Of a DNA stretch of 64,000 bases, positions 40,420-48,535 are shown piece after piece (the first letter of the stretch is position 1; each line of letters starts with the position of its first letter). The translations under genes and the position numbers were made by a program. The DNA comes from Dankookia rubra (GTDB taxonomy: Bacteria; Pseudomonadota; Alphaproteobacteria; Acetobacterales; Acetobacteraceae): contig NZ_SMSJ01000010.1 in the NCBI RefSeq assembly GCF_004355005.1, forward strand, positions 62,001-126,000, read 5' to 3'. Under the pieces are notes generated by a model. The model ran no database searches, was not told the origin of the DNA, and saw nothing but the letters and a program-made list of their open reading frames with translations.

Positions 40420-41231
40420 GCGAGATCCTGGCGGGACGGCGGGTGATGGTGCCGGAAACGCGCGAGCTGGAGGTCCTGGCGAAGATGCTGGAACGCCACG
40501 GCGCCGAGGCGCTGCGCTGCCCGCTGGTCGCCATCGTCGACGCCGCCGACCCGGGCCCGGTCGAGGCCTGGCTGCGCCGCTTCATCGCAACGCCCCCCGA
40601 CGACCTCATCCTGCTGACCGGGGAGGGGCTGTCCCGCCTGATCGGCGTCGCGGAGCGGGCGGGGATCGAGGCGGAGTTCAGGGCCGCGCTCGCCGGCGTC
40701 CGGCGGGTCGTCCGCGGCCCGAAGCCGCAGGCGCGGCTGCGCTCGATCGGGCTCTCGGCCGACATCTCGGCGGGGGAGCCGACCACGGCGGGGGTCATCG
40801 CCACGCTGTCCACGCAGGAGCTGAGGGGGCGCCGGGTCGGGGTGCAGCTCTACCCGGACAACCCGAACGACGCGCTGCTGGACTTCCTGCGCGGCGCCGG
40901 CGCCACGCCGGACGCCATCCTTCCCTACGCCTATGCGACGCGGGAGGACGATGCCCGGGTGGAGGCCATGCTCGGCGAGATGGAGGCGGGGCGGATCGAC
41001 CTGGCGGTCTTCACCTCGACCCCGCAGGTCAAGCGCCTCGCCCAGCTGGCGGGGCCGGCGCGGCTGCGGGCGGCGCTGGCCCGCACCCGGATCGCCGCGG
41101 TCGGCCCCCTGGTCGGCCAGGCGCTGGAGACGGCGGGCGGCCGCGTCTCGGTCATGCCGGAGGACAGCTTCCACATGAAGCCCATGGTGAACGCCATCCT
41201 GGCGGCGATGGGAGCGGGCAGCGCGGCATAA
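40416..41231 (+). CDS. hemD: Uroporphyrinogen-III synthase family protein
   Basis: 271-residue two-domain HemD-fold protein (PF02602), which closes hydroxymethylbilane into uroporphyrinogen III in haem and cobalamin synthesis. Sequence features are the N-terminal [49 protein letters not shown] and the C-terminal [15 protein letters not shown] plus [10 protein letters not shown]. HemD is poorly conserved, so the match is by pattern. It is not next to hemC, so a second HemD-like gene elsewhere is possible. Confidence 0.75.
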   Translation: MSEILAGRRVMVPETRELEVLAKMLERHGAEALRCPLVAIVDAADPGPVEAWLRRFIATPPDDLILLTGEGLSRLIGVAERAGIEAEFRAALAGVRRVVRGPKPQARLRSIGLSADISAGEPTTAGVIATLSTQELRGRRVGVQLYPDNPNDALLDFLRGAGATPDAILPYAYATREDDARVEAMLGEMEAGRIDLAVFTSTPQVKRLAQLAGPARLRAALARTRIAAVGPLVGQALETAGGRVSVMPEDSFHMKPMVNAILAAMGAGSAA

Positions 41232-41256
41232 CCGCTTTGGTTCATCGTCCAATTCA

Positions 41257-41285
41257 TTGACTTGCGCATTGGAGGCGTGAAATAT
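41257..41285 (+). promoter_or_regulatory. Candidate promoter of the small gene at 41325
   Basis: TTGACT (41257-41262), a 17-base spacer, then AAATAT (41280-41285). The -35 is one base from consensus and the -10 is weak. The stretch is AT-rich for this genome. It would start transcription about 30 bases upstream of the small gene. Confidence 0.4.
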
Positions 41286-41324
41286 CCGCCGGCGGGGAGG
41301 ACCCGCCGACGGAGGCTTTGCGAC

Positions 41325-41507
41325 ATGCTCGCGCTCACCGCATCCCTGTCCCTGCCGCATTGGCTGGCCGCCCTGCCGGCCGAGGCGCTGCTGCCAATGG
41401 TGCCGGCGGCCTTCCTGGCCGCCCTGGCAAGCCTCGGCCCGGCCGAGCCGCCGCCGCCGGAGGAGGTCACCGCCGCGGCCATCTTCGCGCTGCACGGGCA
41501 TGTCTGA
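41325..41507 (+). CDS. Small hydrophobic protein, function unknown
   Basis: 60-residue reading frame with GGAGG (41311-41315) 9 bases before its ATG and a plausible promoter 40 bases further up, which makes translation likely. It has a hydrophobic centre (MVPAAFLAALASLGP with Ala-Leu-rich flanks) and an acidic Pro-rich stretch (PAEPPPPEE) near the C-terminus. It has no recognised domain. Its stop codon abuts the left edge of the palindromic repeat (41508). Confidence 0.5.
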   Translation: MLALTASLSLPHWLAALPAEALLPMVPAAFLAALASLGPAEPPPPEEVTAAAIFALHGHV

Positions 41508-41643
41508 GGCAGGCCGGGGAGGGGAAAGCATTCCCTCCCCGGACCCCACCCTTCCTTTTTGTGGGTCGGCACCCTCCGCGCCACGCGTCCCGACCCGGAA
41601 AAATGGATGGAGGCCCGGGGGAATGCCTTTCCCCGGCCCTGCC
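41508..41643. repeat. Imperfect palindromic element around the start of the Bug-protein gene
   Basis: Two arms of about 60 bases are reverse complements of each other with small differences: 41508-41573 and 41584-41643. Each arm has the order GGCAGG-CCGGGG-AAAG-CATTCCC, then CC...CC, a TTTTT run and GGGTCGG when read inward. Within the left arm CCGGGGAGGG (41514-41523) also pairs with CCCTCCCCGG (41533-41542). The element starts right after the small gene's stop, and the right arm contains the ATG and the Shine-Dalgarno site of the next gene. Such a shape fits a REP- or MITE-like intergenic repeat. Confidence 0.75.
41514..41542 (+). terminator. Terminator-like hairpin in the left arm of the palindrome
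   Basis: A 10-base-pair stem with a 9-base loop, followed 13 bases on by TTCCTTTTT (41552-41560). It comes 7 bases after the small gene's stop and could end its transcript. Confidence 0.45.
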
Positions 41644-42588
41644 TTCCCCCGCCGCGCCCTCTTCCTCGCCGCGCTGGCCGGACCCGCCGGTGCGCAACCC
41701 TGGCCGGACCGCCCGGTCCGCTTCATCGTCCCGGTCTCGCCCGGCGGCAGCGTCGATCCCCTGGCCCGGCTGGTCGGCCGCCACCTGGGGGAGGCGCTGG
41801 GCCAGCCCGTGGTGGTGGAGAACCATGCCGGGGCCGGCGGCAACATCGCCTTCGAGATGGTGGCCCGCGCCAAGCCCGACGGGAACACGCTGCTGGTCGG
41901 CTGGGACAGCCTGGCGATCAACCCGGCGCTCTTCCCACGGGTGGACTACGACCCGCTGCGCGACTTCGCGCCGATCATCCAGACGGTGCGGACGGCGCAG
42001 CTGCTGGTGGTGCGGCCGGGGCTCCGGGTGGCGGACCTGGCCGGGTTCCTCGACCTGGCGCGGCGGCGGCGGCTGACGCTGGGATCGCCGGGCAACGGCA
42101 GCATCGGCCACCTGGCCGCGGCGATGCTGCAGGCGCGGGCGGGGGCCGAATGGACGCATGTGCCCTATCGCGGCGGCGGGCCGGCCATGGCGGACCTGAT
42201 CGCCGGGCATATCGACGCGGTCAGCCTGACCCTGCCGGCGGCGACCGAGCATGTCCGGGCCGGCCGGCTGCGGGCGATCGCGGTCACCACCGCGGCCCGG
42301 TCGCCGGCGCTGCCGGCGGTGCCGACCCTGGCCGAGAGCGGCTTCCCCGGCTTCGAGGTGACCTCCTGGCAGGGGCTGCTGGCGCCGGCGGGGACGGACG
42401 CCGCGATCCTGCGGCGGCTGAACGCCGAGGTGGCGCGGATCCTGGCGCTGCCGGAGGTGGCGGCGCAGCTCGGCGCCCAGGGCTTCGAGCCGGTGGGCGG
42501 GGCGGCGGAGGTGCTGGCGGCGCGGCTGGCCGAGGACGTGCCGCGCTGGCCGGGGGTGGTGCGGCTGGCCGGAGCGCGGCTGGACTGA
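41623..42588 (+). CDS. Bug family tripartite tricarboxylate transporter substrate-binding protein
   Basis: 321-residue periplasmic binding protein of the TctC/Bug type, which usually binds a carboxylate or similar small molecule. After a signal segment (FPRRALFLAALAGPAGAQ) come WPDRPVRFIVPVSPGGSVDP, VVVENHAGAGGN, GSIGHLAAAML and VPYRGGGPAMADLIAG. ATG at 41623 is the only start that keeps the signal sequence; GGAGG lies 9 bases before it. Both lie in the right arm of the palindromic element. No TctA/TctB membrane genes are nearby, as in many orphan Bug genes. Confidence 0.88.
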   Translation: MPFPGPAFPRRALFLAALAGPAGAQPWPDRPVRFIVPVSPGGSVDPLARLVGRHLGEALGQPVVVENHAGAGGNIAFEMVARAKPDGNTLLVGWDSLAINPALFPRVDYDPLRDFAPIIQTVRTAQLLVVRPGLRVADLAGFLDLARRRRLTLGSPGNGSIGHLAAAMLQARAGAEWTHVPYRGGGPAMADLIAGHIDAVSLTLPAATEHVRAGRLRAIAVTTAARSPALPAVPTLAESGFPGFEVTSWQGLLAPAGTDAAILRRLNAEVARILALPEVAAQLGAQGFEPVGGAAEVLAARLAEDVPRWPGVVRLAGARLD

Positions 42589-42759
42589 GCCGCGGCGCTT
42601 GCCTTCCGATGGGCGGCGTGCGATAGGAATATAATCAAGGCCCCGCCATGCCCCGGACGCGTCACCCCGGCCCGCGGGATTGCATCGCGGCGGTGCCGCC
42701 GCGGCCGGCCCGTGCCTGATGCCGGCGGCGGCACTTCAAATCCTCAAATCCAGAGATCC

Positions 42760-42791
42760 AAAAGCCCGCCCGGCGCGACGCCGGGCCGGGC
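42760..42791 (-). terminator. Rho-independent terminator of the cupin gene
   Basis: On the minus strand a stem of GCCCGgCCCGGCG with CGCCGGGCGGGC (42791-42764, one bulge, 3-base loop) is followed by TTTT (42763-42760). It lies about 95 bases after the cupin stop at 42884. The rest of the 42589-42883 gap holds a -10-like TATAAT (42630-42635, plus strand) but no clear gene. Confidence 0.6.
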
Positions 42792-42883
42792 GCGGCCTGG
42801 CGCCGAACCGGCCCGCTTCGGCCTCAACTTCCTTGAGGCGAATTGAGCCGAATTGTGGGTTTATATCCCTCAAGAACCCTGGT

Positions 42884-43381
42884 TCAGACGCCGCCATGCT
42901 TGTGGATCGGGTCGATCCAGAGGACCTGCTCCGGTTTCTCCACCGGCTCGATGTCGAGGTTCACCACGACCGCCTCGTTGTCCGAACGGACCAGGACGCA
43001 GGACAGCGTCTCCTCGGTCGAGGCGTTGATCTCCTGGTGCGGGACATAGGGCGGGATGAAGATGAAGTCGCCCGGGCCGGCCTCGGCGGTGAATTCCAGC
43101 CGCTCGCCCCAGCGCATGCGGGCGCGGCCGGAGACGATGTAGATCACGGACTCCAGCGCGCCGTGATGGTGGGCGCCGGTCTTGGCATCGGGGTGGATAT
43201 GGACGGTGCCGGCCCAGATCTTCTGCGCGCCGACGCGGGCGGCGTTGATGGCGGCGGCCCGGTTCATGCCCGGCGTCTGCGCCGTATTGGTATCGAGGCT
43301 GTCCCCGGGGATGACCTTGACGCCCGAGGTCTTCCAGCCGTCCGGCGGGACGTCGTGGCTATGGTGCCCATCATGCGGCAT
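42884..43381 (-). CDS. Cupin domain protein
   Basis: 165-residue single-domain cupin. Metal ligands are likely His residues in HIHPDAKTGAHHHGALESV and the second-motif His in PPYVPHQEINAS, with Glu in ALESVIYI. The N-terminus is His-rich (MPHDGHHSHD). Cupins of this sort include small dioxygenases, isomerases and storage-like proteins; no substrate can be assigned. It follows cysK on the same strand by 68 bases and may be in its operon. A hairpin terminator lies downstream. Confidence 0.8.
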   Translation of the reverse strand: MPHDGHHSHDVPPDGWKTSGVKVIPGDSLDTNTAQTPGMNRAAAINAARVGAQKIWAGTVHIHPDAKTGAHHHGALESVIYIVSGRARMRWGERLEFTAEAGPGDFIFIPPYVPHQEINASTEETLSCVLVRSDNEAVVVNLDIEPVEKPEQVLWIDPIHKHGGV

Positions 43382-43449
43382 GGCGAGGGTCCTTCTTCAA
43401 TCGGAGACATGGGAGGTCCGGGCGGATGCGCCGCCCCGGCCCTGCTTCC

Positions 43450-44460
43450 CTACAACCCGGCAAAAAGCTCGGTGGACAGGTAGCGTTCCGCGAAGGACGG
43501 CGCGATCCCGACGATCAGGCCCCCCGGCATCCCGCGCGCCACCTGCAGCGCGGCGTGCAGCATGGCGCCGGAGGAGATGCCAACCGGCAGCCCCTCCGTC
43601 TGGGCGCAGCGGCGGGCGGCGGCGATCGCCTCCCGCTCGCCCACCCGGAGGACGTCGTCGATCAGGTCGAGGTCGAGCACCGCCGGCTTGAAGCCGGCGC
43701 CGATGCCCTGGATGCCGTGCGGGCCGGGTTCGTCGCCGGAAAGGACCGCGGATTCGGCGGGCTCCACGCCGATGACGCGGAGGCCCGGCTTGCGCGGCTT
43801 CAGCGCCCGGGCGATGCCGGTCAGCGTCCCGCCGGTGCCGACGCCGCCGATGACCACGTCGACCGCGCCGCCGGTATCGGCCCAGATCTCCTCGGCCGTG
43901 GTGGTGGCGTGGATATCGGGGTTGGCAGGGTTGTCGAACTGCTTCGGCATCCAGGCGCCGGGGGTGGCGGCGACGATCGCCTCGGCCCGGCCGATGGCGC
44001 CGGCCATGCCGCGGCGGGCGGGGGTGAGCTCGACCTCGCCGCCCATCAGCCGGATCATCTTGCGGCGCTCGATGCTGGCGCCGTCGGGCATCACGACGAT
44101 CAGGCGGTAGCCCTTGGCCGCCGCGACGAAGGCGAGCGCGATGCCGGTATTGCCCGAGGTGGGCTCCACCAGGGTGGAGCGGCCGGGGGCGATGAGGCCA
44201 TCGCGTTCCGCGGCCTCGACCATCGCCAGGCCGATGCGGTCCTTCACCGACCCCAGCGGGTTGAAGAATTCGAGCTTGACGGCAAGGTCGGCGGCCAGGT
44301 TGTCGGCCGCCCGCAGCCGCTGCAGGCGGACCAGCGGCGTCGAGCCGACGATGTCGAGCACGCTGTCATAGATGCGGCCATGCGCCGGCAGGGGTTCGGC
44401 CCCGTGCGGGTCGGGTTCCGGGCGGGGGGCGCGGCGGGGCAACTGGGCGATATCCGACAT
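43450..44460 (-). CDS. cysK: Cysteine synthase (PLP-dependent)
   Basis: 336-residue fold type II PLP enzyme of the CysK/CysM group that makes cysteine from O-acetylserine and sulphide. The PLP lysine is in NPLGSVKDRIG; the phosphate-binding loop is GGVGTGGTLTG; TSGNTGIALAF binds the substrate carboxylate. The N-terminal extension of about 28 residues (rich in Pro and Arg) is unlike E. coli CysK. It could also act on another acceptor, as similar enzymes make cystathionine or sulphonates. Divergent from the acyl-CoA ligase gene. Confidence 0.87.
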   Translation of the reverse strand: MSDIAQLPRRAPRPEPDPHGAEPLPAHGRIYDSVLDIVGSTPLVRLQRLRAADNLAADLAVKLEFFNPLGSVKDRIGLAMVEAAERDGLIAPGRSTLVEPTSGNTGIALAFVAAAKGYRLIVVMPDGASIERRKMIRLMGGEVELTPARRGMAGAIGRAEAIVAATPGAWMPKQFDNPANPDIHATTTAEEIWADTGGAVDVVIGGVGTGGTLTGIARALKPRKPGLRVIGVEPAESAVLSGDEPGPHGIQGIGAGFKPAVLDLDLIDDVLRVGEREAIAAARRCAQTEGLPVGISSGAMLHAALQVARGMPGGLIVGIAPSFAERYLSTELFAGL

Positions 44461-44601
44461 GCGACTGCAATATCACCGTTCCGGGCCGTAATTCAGGGGC
44501 AAGGCGCGGGAAAATGAAGCACTGCGGCGGAAAAAGCCGCCGGGGCTGGGCGGATGGTCTTTGCGCGTGCCAAGCTCGCCGTCGAGGGAACGACCAAAGC
44601 C

Positions 44602-46704
44602 ATGCCAGAGACTCCGCCGAACCGGATTCCGCTCGCGCAGATCGTGAACCCGCGCTCGATCGCCGTGATCGGCGCGTCCGACGATGCCGGAAAATTCGGT
44701 GGGCGGGTAATCCACTACCTGATCCGCCATGGCTTCCCCGGCATGCTGCTGCCGATCAACCCGGTGCGGGCGACCATCCGCGGCCTGCCGGCCTGGCCGA
44801 GCGTCGCGGCGGCGCCGGGGCCGATCGACGTGGCGGTGCTGGCGGTGCCGGCCGCCGCCCTGCTGCGGGAGGTCGAGGCCTGCGCCGCGGCCGGGGTCGG
44901 CGCCTGCGTCGTCATCACCGGCAAGCTGGCCGATGCCGGGGAGGCGGGGGCGGCGCTGGAGTCCGAGGTAACGGCTGTCGCGCGGGCGGCGGGGATGCGG
45001 CTGGTCGGGCCGAACTGCCTCGGGCTCTTCAACGTCACCGACGCGGCGATGCTCTCCTCCTCCCTCGCGCTCGAGGTCGAGCGGGTGAAGCCGGGCGGGA
45101 TCGGCATGGTCAGCCAGTCCGGCGCGCTGATGGGGGCACTGGTCTCGCTCGGGCACCGGCACGGGGCGGGGTTCAGCCGCTGCGTCTCGGTCGGCAACCA
45201 GGCGGACCTGGAACTTTGCGACTTCCTGGAATTCCTGATTGAGGACCCGGCGACCCGGGTCATCACCCTGTACGTCGAGGGGCTCAAGGAGCCTGCCCGC
45301 TTCGCCCCGCTGCTGCGCCGGGCGCGCACCGCGGGAAAGCCGGTGCTCTGCGTCAAGGCGGGGCGGAGCGAGGCGGGGGCGCAGGCGGCGCGCAGCCATA
45401 CCGCGAGCCTCGCCGGCAGCCATGCCGCCTTCGCCGCGCTCTGCCGCGATGCCGGGGCGGTGCTGCTGGACGACCCGGCCGTGATGGTGCTGGCGGCCGA
45501 CGTGCTGGACCGGCTGGGCGGGCTGCCGCGGGCCGGGATGGGGGTGGCGGTGGTCGCCTCCTCCGGCGGCAGCACGGTGACGACGACCGACATGCTGGCC
45601 GGGTTCGGGCTGCGGACGGCGACGATGTCGGATGCCACCCGGGCCGAGATGGCGCGCTGGATGCCGCCGAGCCACGTCCACCTGCCGCTCGATACCGGCA
45701 GCTTCCACGACAATACCAGCGAGGAGGCGCTGCGCGGGTGCCTGCGCGCCTTCATGGCCGACCCGGATATCGGTGCCGTGCTGGTGCCGATGACGACGCA
45801 GCCGGCGATGGCGAAGCGCGCCGCGATGCTGCCGCCGCTGGCGCGCGAGGGCGACCGGCCGCTGCTCTATGTGATGATGGCCGGCGAGGTGGGAGATGCG
45901 GCGCGCGATGCGATGCGCGCCGCCGACTTCCCCTGGTTCGACCATGTCGCCCAGGCGCTGGCGGTGCTGCGGGCGCTGGAGGCGGAAGCGGCGGGCCGCG
46001 ACCGCGCCACCCTGGCCCCGCCGGCGCGTCCCGCCGGCCTGGCGCTGGCCGAAGGCCTGCCCTCGGGCGCGCTGACCGAGGCGGAGGCGAAGCGGCTGGC
46101 CGCCGGCTACGGCATCCCGGTGACGCGGGAGAGCTTCGCCGCAACCGAGGCCGAGGCGGCTGCCGCCGCGGAGGCGATTGGCTTCCCGGTGGTGCTGAAG
46201 GGCGTCAGCCGCGCGGTGGTGCACAAGAGCGACCTCGGCCTGGTGAAGCTGGGGCTGGGCGACACCGGTGCGGTGCGCGCCGCGCATGCCGCGCTGCGCG
46301 CCGCGCCGCTGCCGCTGGACGGCGTGCTGGTGCAGGAGATGGCGTGCGGCGAGGCGGAGCTGATCCTCGGCGCGCGGCACGAGCCCGGGCTCGGCGCCTT
46401 CGTCCTGGTCGGCACCGGCGGCGTGCTGGTGGAGGTGCTGCGCGACGTGCAGCTCGCCCCCGCGCCGCTGCGGCCGGCGGATGCGCGGGCGATGCTGCGA
46501 CGGCTGGCGCTGTGGCCGGTGCTGGAGGGGGTGCGCGGCCGCCCGGCGCTCGACGTGGAGGCCGTCATCGATGCGCTGGTGCGGCTGTCCTGGCTCGCGA
46601 CCGATCTCGGGGAAAGGCTGGTGGAGATGGACCTCAATCCGATCCTGCTGCGCGCGGCCGGCGAGGGCTGCATCGCCGTCGATGCGCGGGCGACGCTGCG
46701 GTGA
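44602..46704 (+). CDS. Acetate--CoA ligase (ADP-forming) family protein
   Basis: 700-residue fused acyl-CoA synthetase, NDP-forming type. Domains in order: CoA-binding (about 10-130, beginning PRSIAVIGASDDAGKFGGRV), succinyl-CoA ligase-like (about 140-440, with the phospho-His region RSHTASLAGSHAAF), and ATP-grasp (about 490-700, VVLKGVSRAVVHKSDLGLV). Substrate unknown; neighbours (Bug protein, enoyl-CoA hydratase) suggest activation of an imported carboxylic acid. ATG at 44602 is preferred over 44554, which adds 16 residues with no family match. The stop overlaps the next gene (GTGA). Confidence 0.85.
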   Translation: MPETPPNRIPLAQIVNPRSIAVIGASDDAGKFGGRVIHYLIRHGFPGMLLPINPVRATIRGLPAWPSVAAAPGPIDVAVLAVPAAALLREVEACAAAGVGACVVITGKLADAGEAGAALESEVTAVARAAGMRLVGPNCLGLFNVTDAAMLSSSLALEVERVKPGGIGMVSQSGALMGALVSLGHRHGAGFSRCVSVGNQADLELCDFLEFLIEDPATRVITLYVEGLKEPARFAPLLRRARTAGKPVLCVKAGRSEAGAQAARSHTASLAGSHAAFAALCRDAGAVLLDDPAVMVLAADVLDRLGGLPRAGMGVAVVASSGGSTVTTTDMLAGFGLRTATMSDATRAEMARWMPPSHVHLPLDTGSFHDNTSEEALRGCLRAFMADPDIGAVLVPMTTQPAMAKRAAMLPPLAREGDRPLLYVMMAGEVGDAARDAMRAADFPWFDHVAQALAVLRALEAEAAGRDRATLAPPARPAGLALAEGLPSGALTEAEAKRLAAGYGIPVTRESFAATEAEAAAAAEAIGFPVVLKGVSRAVVHKSDLGLVKLGLGDTGAVRAAHAALRAAPLPLDGVLVQEMACGEAELILGARHEPGLGAFVLVGTGGVLVEVLRDVQLAPAPLRPADARAMLRRLALWPVLEGVRGRPALDVEAVIDALVRLSWLATDLGERLVEMDLNPILLRAAGEGCIAVDARATLR

Positions 46705-47654
46705 TCGCGCGGCGGGTCCTGCTGGGCGGGCTGGCGGCGCCCGCCCTCGCCCAAGCGCAGGGGGCCTGGCCGCAGCGGCCGGTCACCCTGATCGTGCCCT
46801 ATCCGCCGGGCGGCAGCACCGACAACGTTTCCCGCCCCATCCAGCAGCCGCTCTCGGCGCTGCTCGGGCAGAACGTGCTGATCGAGAACCGCGGCGGCGC
46901 CGGCGGGTCGATCGGCGCCGCCGCGGTCGCCCAGGCCAAGCCCGACGGCTACACGCTGCTGGTCTTCCCGACCGCGATCATGACCATCAGCCCGCACATG
47001 ATGCGGCTGCCCTACGACCCCGCGCAGGATTTCACGCCGGTCGCGCTGCTCGGCATCTCGGACGGCGCGGTGGCGATGCATCCCTCCGTCCCGGTGCGGA
47101 CGATCCAGGACCTGGTCGCCTATGCGAAGGCCCACCCCGGCAAGCTCCGCTTCAGCAGCGCCGGCAACGGCACCATCACCCAGATGACCGGGGAGATCTT
47201 CGCCAGTTCCGTCGGCATCCGGCTGGAGCACGTGCCCTATCGCGGCTCGGCGCCGGCGCTGACCGCCGTCATGGCGGGCGACGTGGAACTGCAATTCGAC
47301 CCGATCGCCATCCCCGCCATCAAGGACGGCCGGCTGATCGGCCTGGCGACCACCGGCGCGACGCGCAGCCCGGAGCTGCCGGACCTGCCGACCCTGCGCG
47401 AGCTCGGCATGTACGGCCCGGGCGGCCTGTCCTTCTTCGGCCTCGCCGGCCCGGCCGGGCTGCCGCCCGAGATCGTCGCGCGGCTGGCCGATGCGCTGGC
47501 CCGAGTGCTGGCGATGCCGGAGGTCGCGCGCGCCATGGCGCCGGTCGGCCTCCGCCCGCAATTCGAAACCGGCGAGGCCTTCGCCCGGCGCATCACGCAG
47601 GACCGCGCCATCTTCGCCGAGGCCGTGCGCAGGACGGGAGCAAGGGTCGAATGA
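46701..47654 (+). CDS. Bug family tripartite tricarboxylate transporter substrate-binding protein
   Basis: 317-residue orphan TctC-like binding protein. The short signal segment (RRVLLGGLAAPALAQAQ) precedes WPQRPVTLIVPYPPGGSTDN, VLIENRGGAGGSIGAAAVAQ, GNGTITQMTGE and VPYRGSAPALTAVMAGDVEL. Start GTG at 46701 overlaps the ligase stop (GTGA); its own stop overlaps the enoyl-CoA hydratase ATG (ATGA). Located between ligase and hydratase, it probably delivers the acid that these enzymes process. Confidence 0.9.
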   Translation: MIARRVLLGGLAAPALAQAQGAWPQRPVTLIVPYPPGGSTDNVSRPIQQPLSALLGQNVLIENRGGAGGSIGAAAVAQAKPDGYTLLVFPTAIMTISPHMMRLPYDPAQDFTPVALLGISDGAVAMHPSVPVRTIQDLVAYAKAHPGKLRFSSAGNGTITQMTGEIFASSVGIRLEHVPYRGSAPALTAVMAGDVELQFDPIAIPAIKDGRLIGLATTGATRSPELPDLPTLRELGMYGPGGLSFFGLAGPAGLPPEIVARLADALARVLAMPEVARAMAPVGLRPQFETGEAFARRITQDRAIFAEAVRRTGARVE

Positions 47655-48394
47655 GCTACGAGCACATCAAGGTCTGGGAGGACGGGCCGGTCACCGTCGT
47701 CGCGCTGAACCGGCCGGACAAGGGCAACGCCATCTCGAAGCGGATGGCGGAGGAGATCCAGGCGGCGATGACCGCCTTCGCGGCGTCGGAACAGAAATGC
47801 GCCGTGCTGACCGCGACGGGCACCAAGGCCTTCTCCTTCGGCGCCGACGTCACCGAGCCGCCGGAGCTCTGGCGCGCCGTGCCCAATGTCGGCTGGCAGT
47901 GCGACAAGCCGCTGATCGCGGCGCTGGAGGGCTGGTGCATCGGCGGCGCGCTGGTGCTGGCGATGATGGCCGACCTCGCGGTCTGCGGCGCCAAGGCGCG
48001 GCTCTACTACCCCGAGGCCAAGATCGGCCTCACGGGGGGAATGATCGCGGCGCTGCCGTCGCGGATCCCGCACAAGGTCGCCATGGAGCTGATGCTGCTC
48101 TGCCGCGTCTTCGACGCCGAGCGGTCGGAGCGCGTCGGCCTGGTGAACGAGGTGGTGCCGGAAGGCGAGGCGCTGGCGAAAGCAATCGAGTGGGGCAAGG
48201 AGATGGCCGGCTTCGCGCCGATGGTGCTGGGCGGCATCAAGCGCATGGTGCTGGACGACATCCTGCCGCGCGGCCCCTCCGAGCAATGGGCGCTGCAGGG
48301 CCAGCGCCTGGCGGCGATCCGCGAGTCGGAGGATTTCCGGGAGGGCGGCGCGGCCTTCCGCGAGAAGCGGCCGCCGGTCTTCAAGGGCCGCTGA
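47651..48394 (+). CDS. Enoyl-CoA hydratase/isomerase family protein
   Basis: 247-residue crotonase-fold enzyme. Oxyanion-hole residues fall in AFSFGADVTEPP and EGWCIGGALVLAMMADLAVC; PEAKIGLTGGMIAALP follows. It lacks the two Glu residues of true hydratase at obvious positions, so an isomerase or another crotonase reaction is possible. Start ATG overlaps the Bug gene stop. Third gene of the ligase-Bug-crotonase operon. Confidence 0.82.
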   Translation: MSYEHIKVWEDGPVTVVALNRPDKGNAISKRMAEEIQAAMTAFAASEQKCAVLTATGTKAFSFGADVTEPPELWRAVPNVGWQCDKPLIAALEGWCIGGALVLAMMADLAVCGAKARLYYPEAKIGLTGGMIAALPSRIPHKVAMELMLLCRVFDAERSERVGLVNEVVPEGEALAKAIEWGKEMAGFAPMVLGGIKRMVLDDILPRGPSEQWALQGQRLAAIRESEDFREGGAAFREKRPPVFKGR

Positions 48395-48535
48395 CGCGGA
48401 TCGCCGTAGGGCCGAGCGGAGGCATGCAGCCGCTTCGCCGATGACGGGCCAGCCGCGGCACAAACGTGACCGCCGCGGCCGATTGCCCGCCGCCCGCCGC
48501 CGCGCCAGAAGGGGCGGGCAGCGAGGGGGCAGGGC

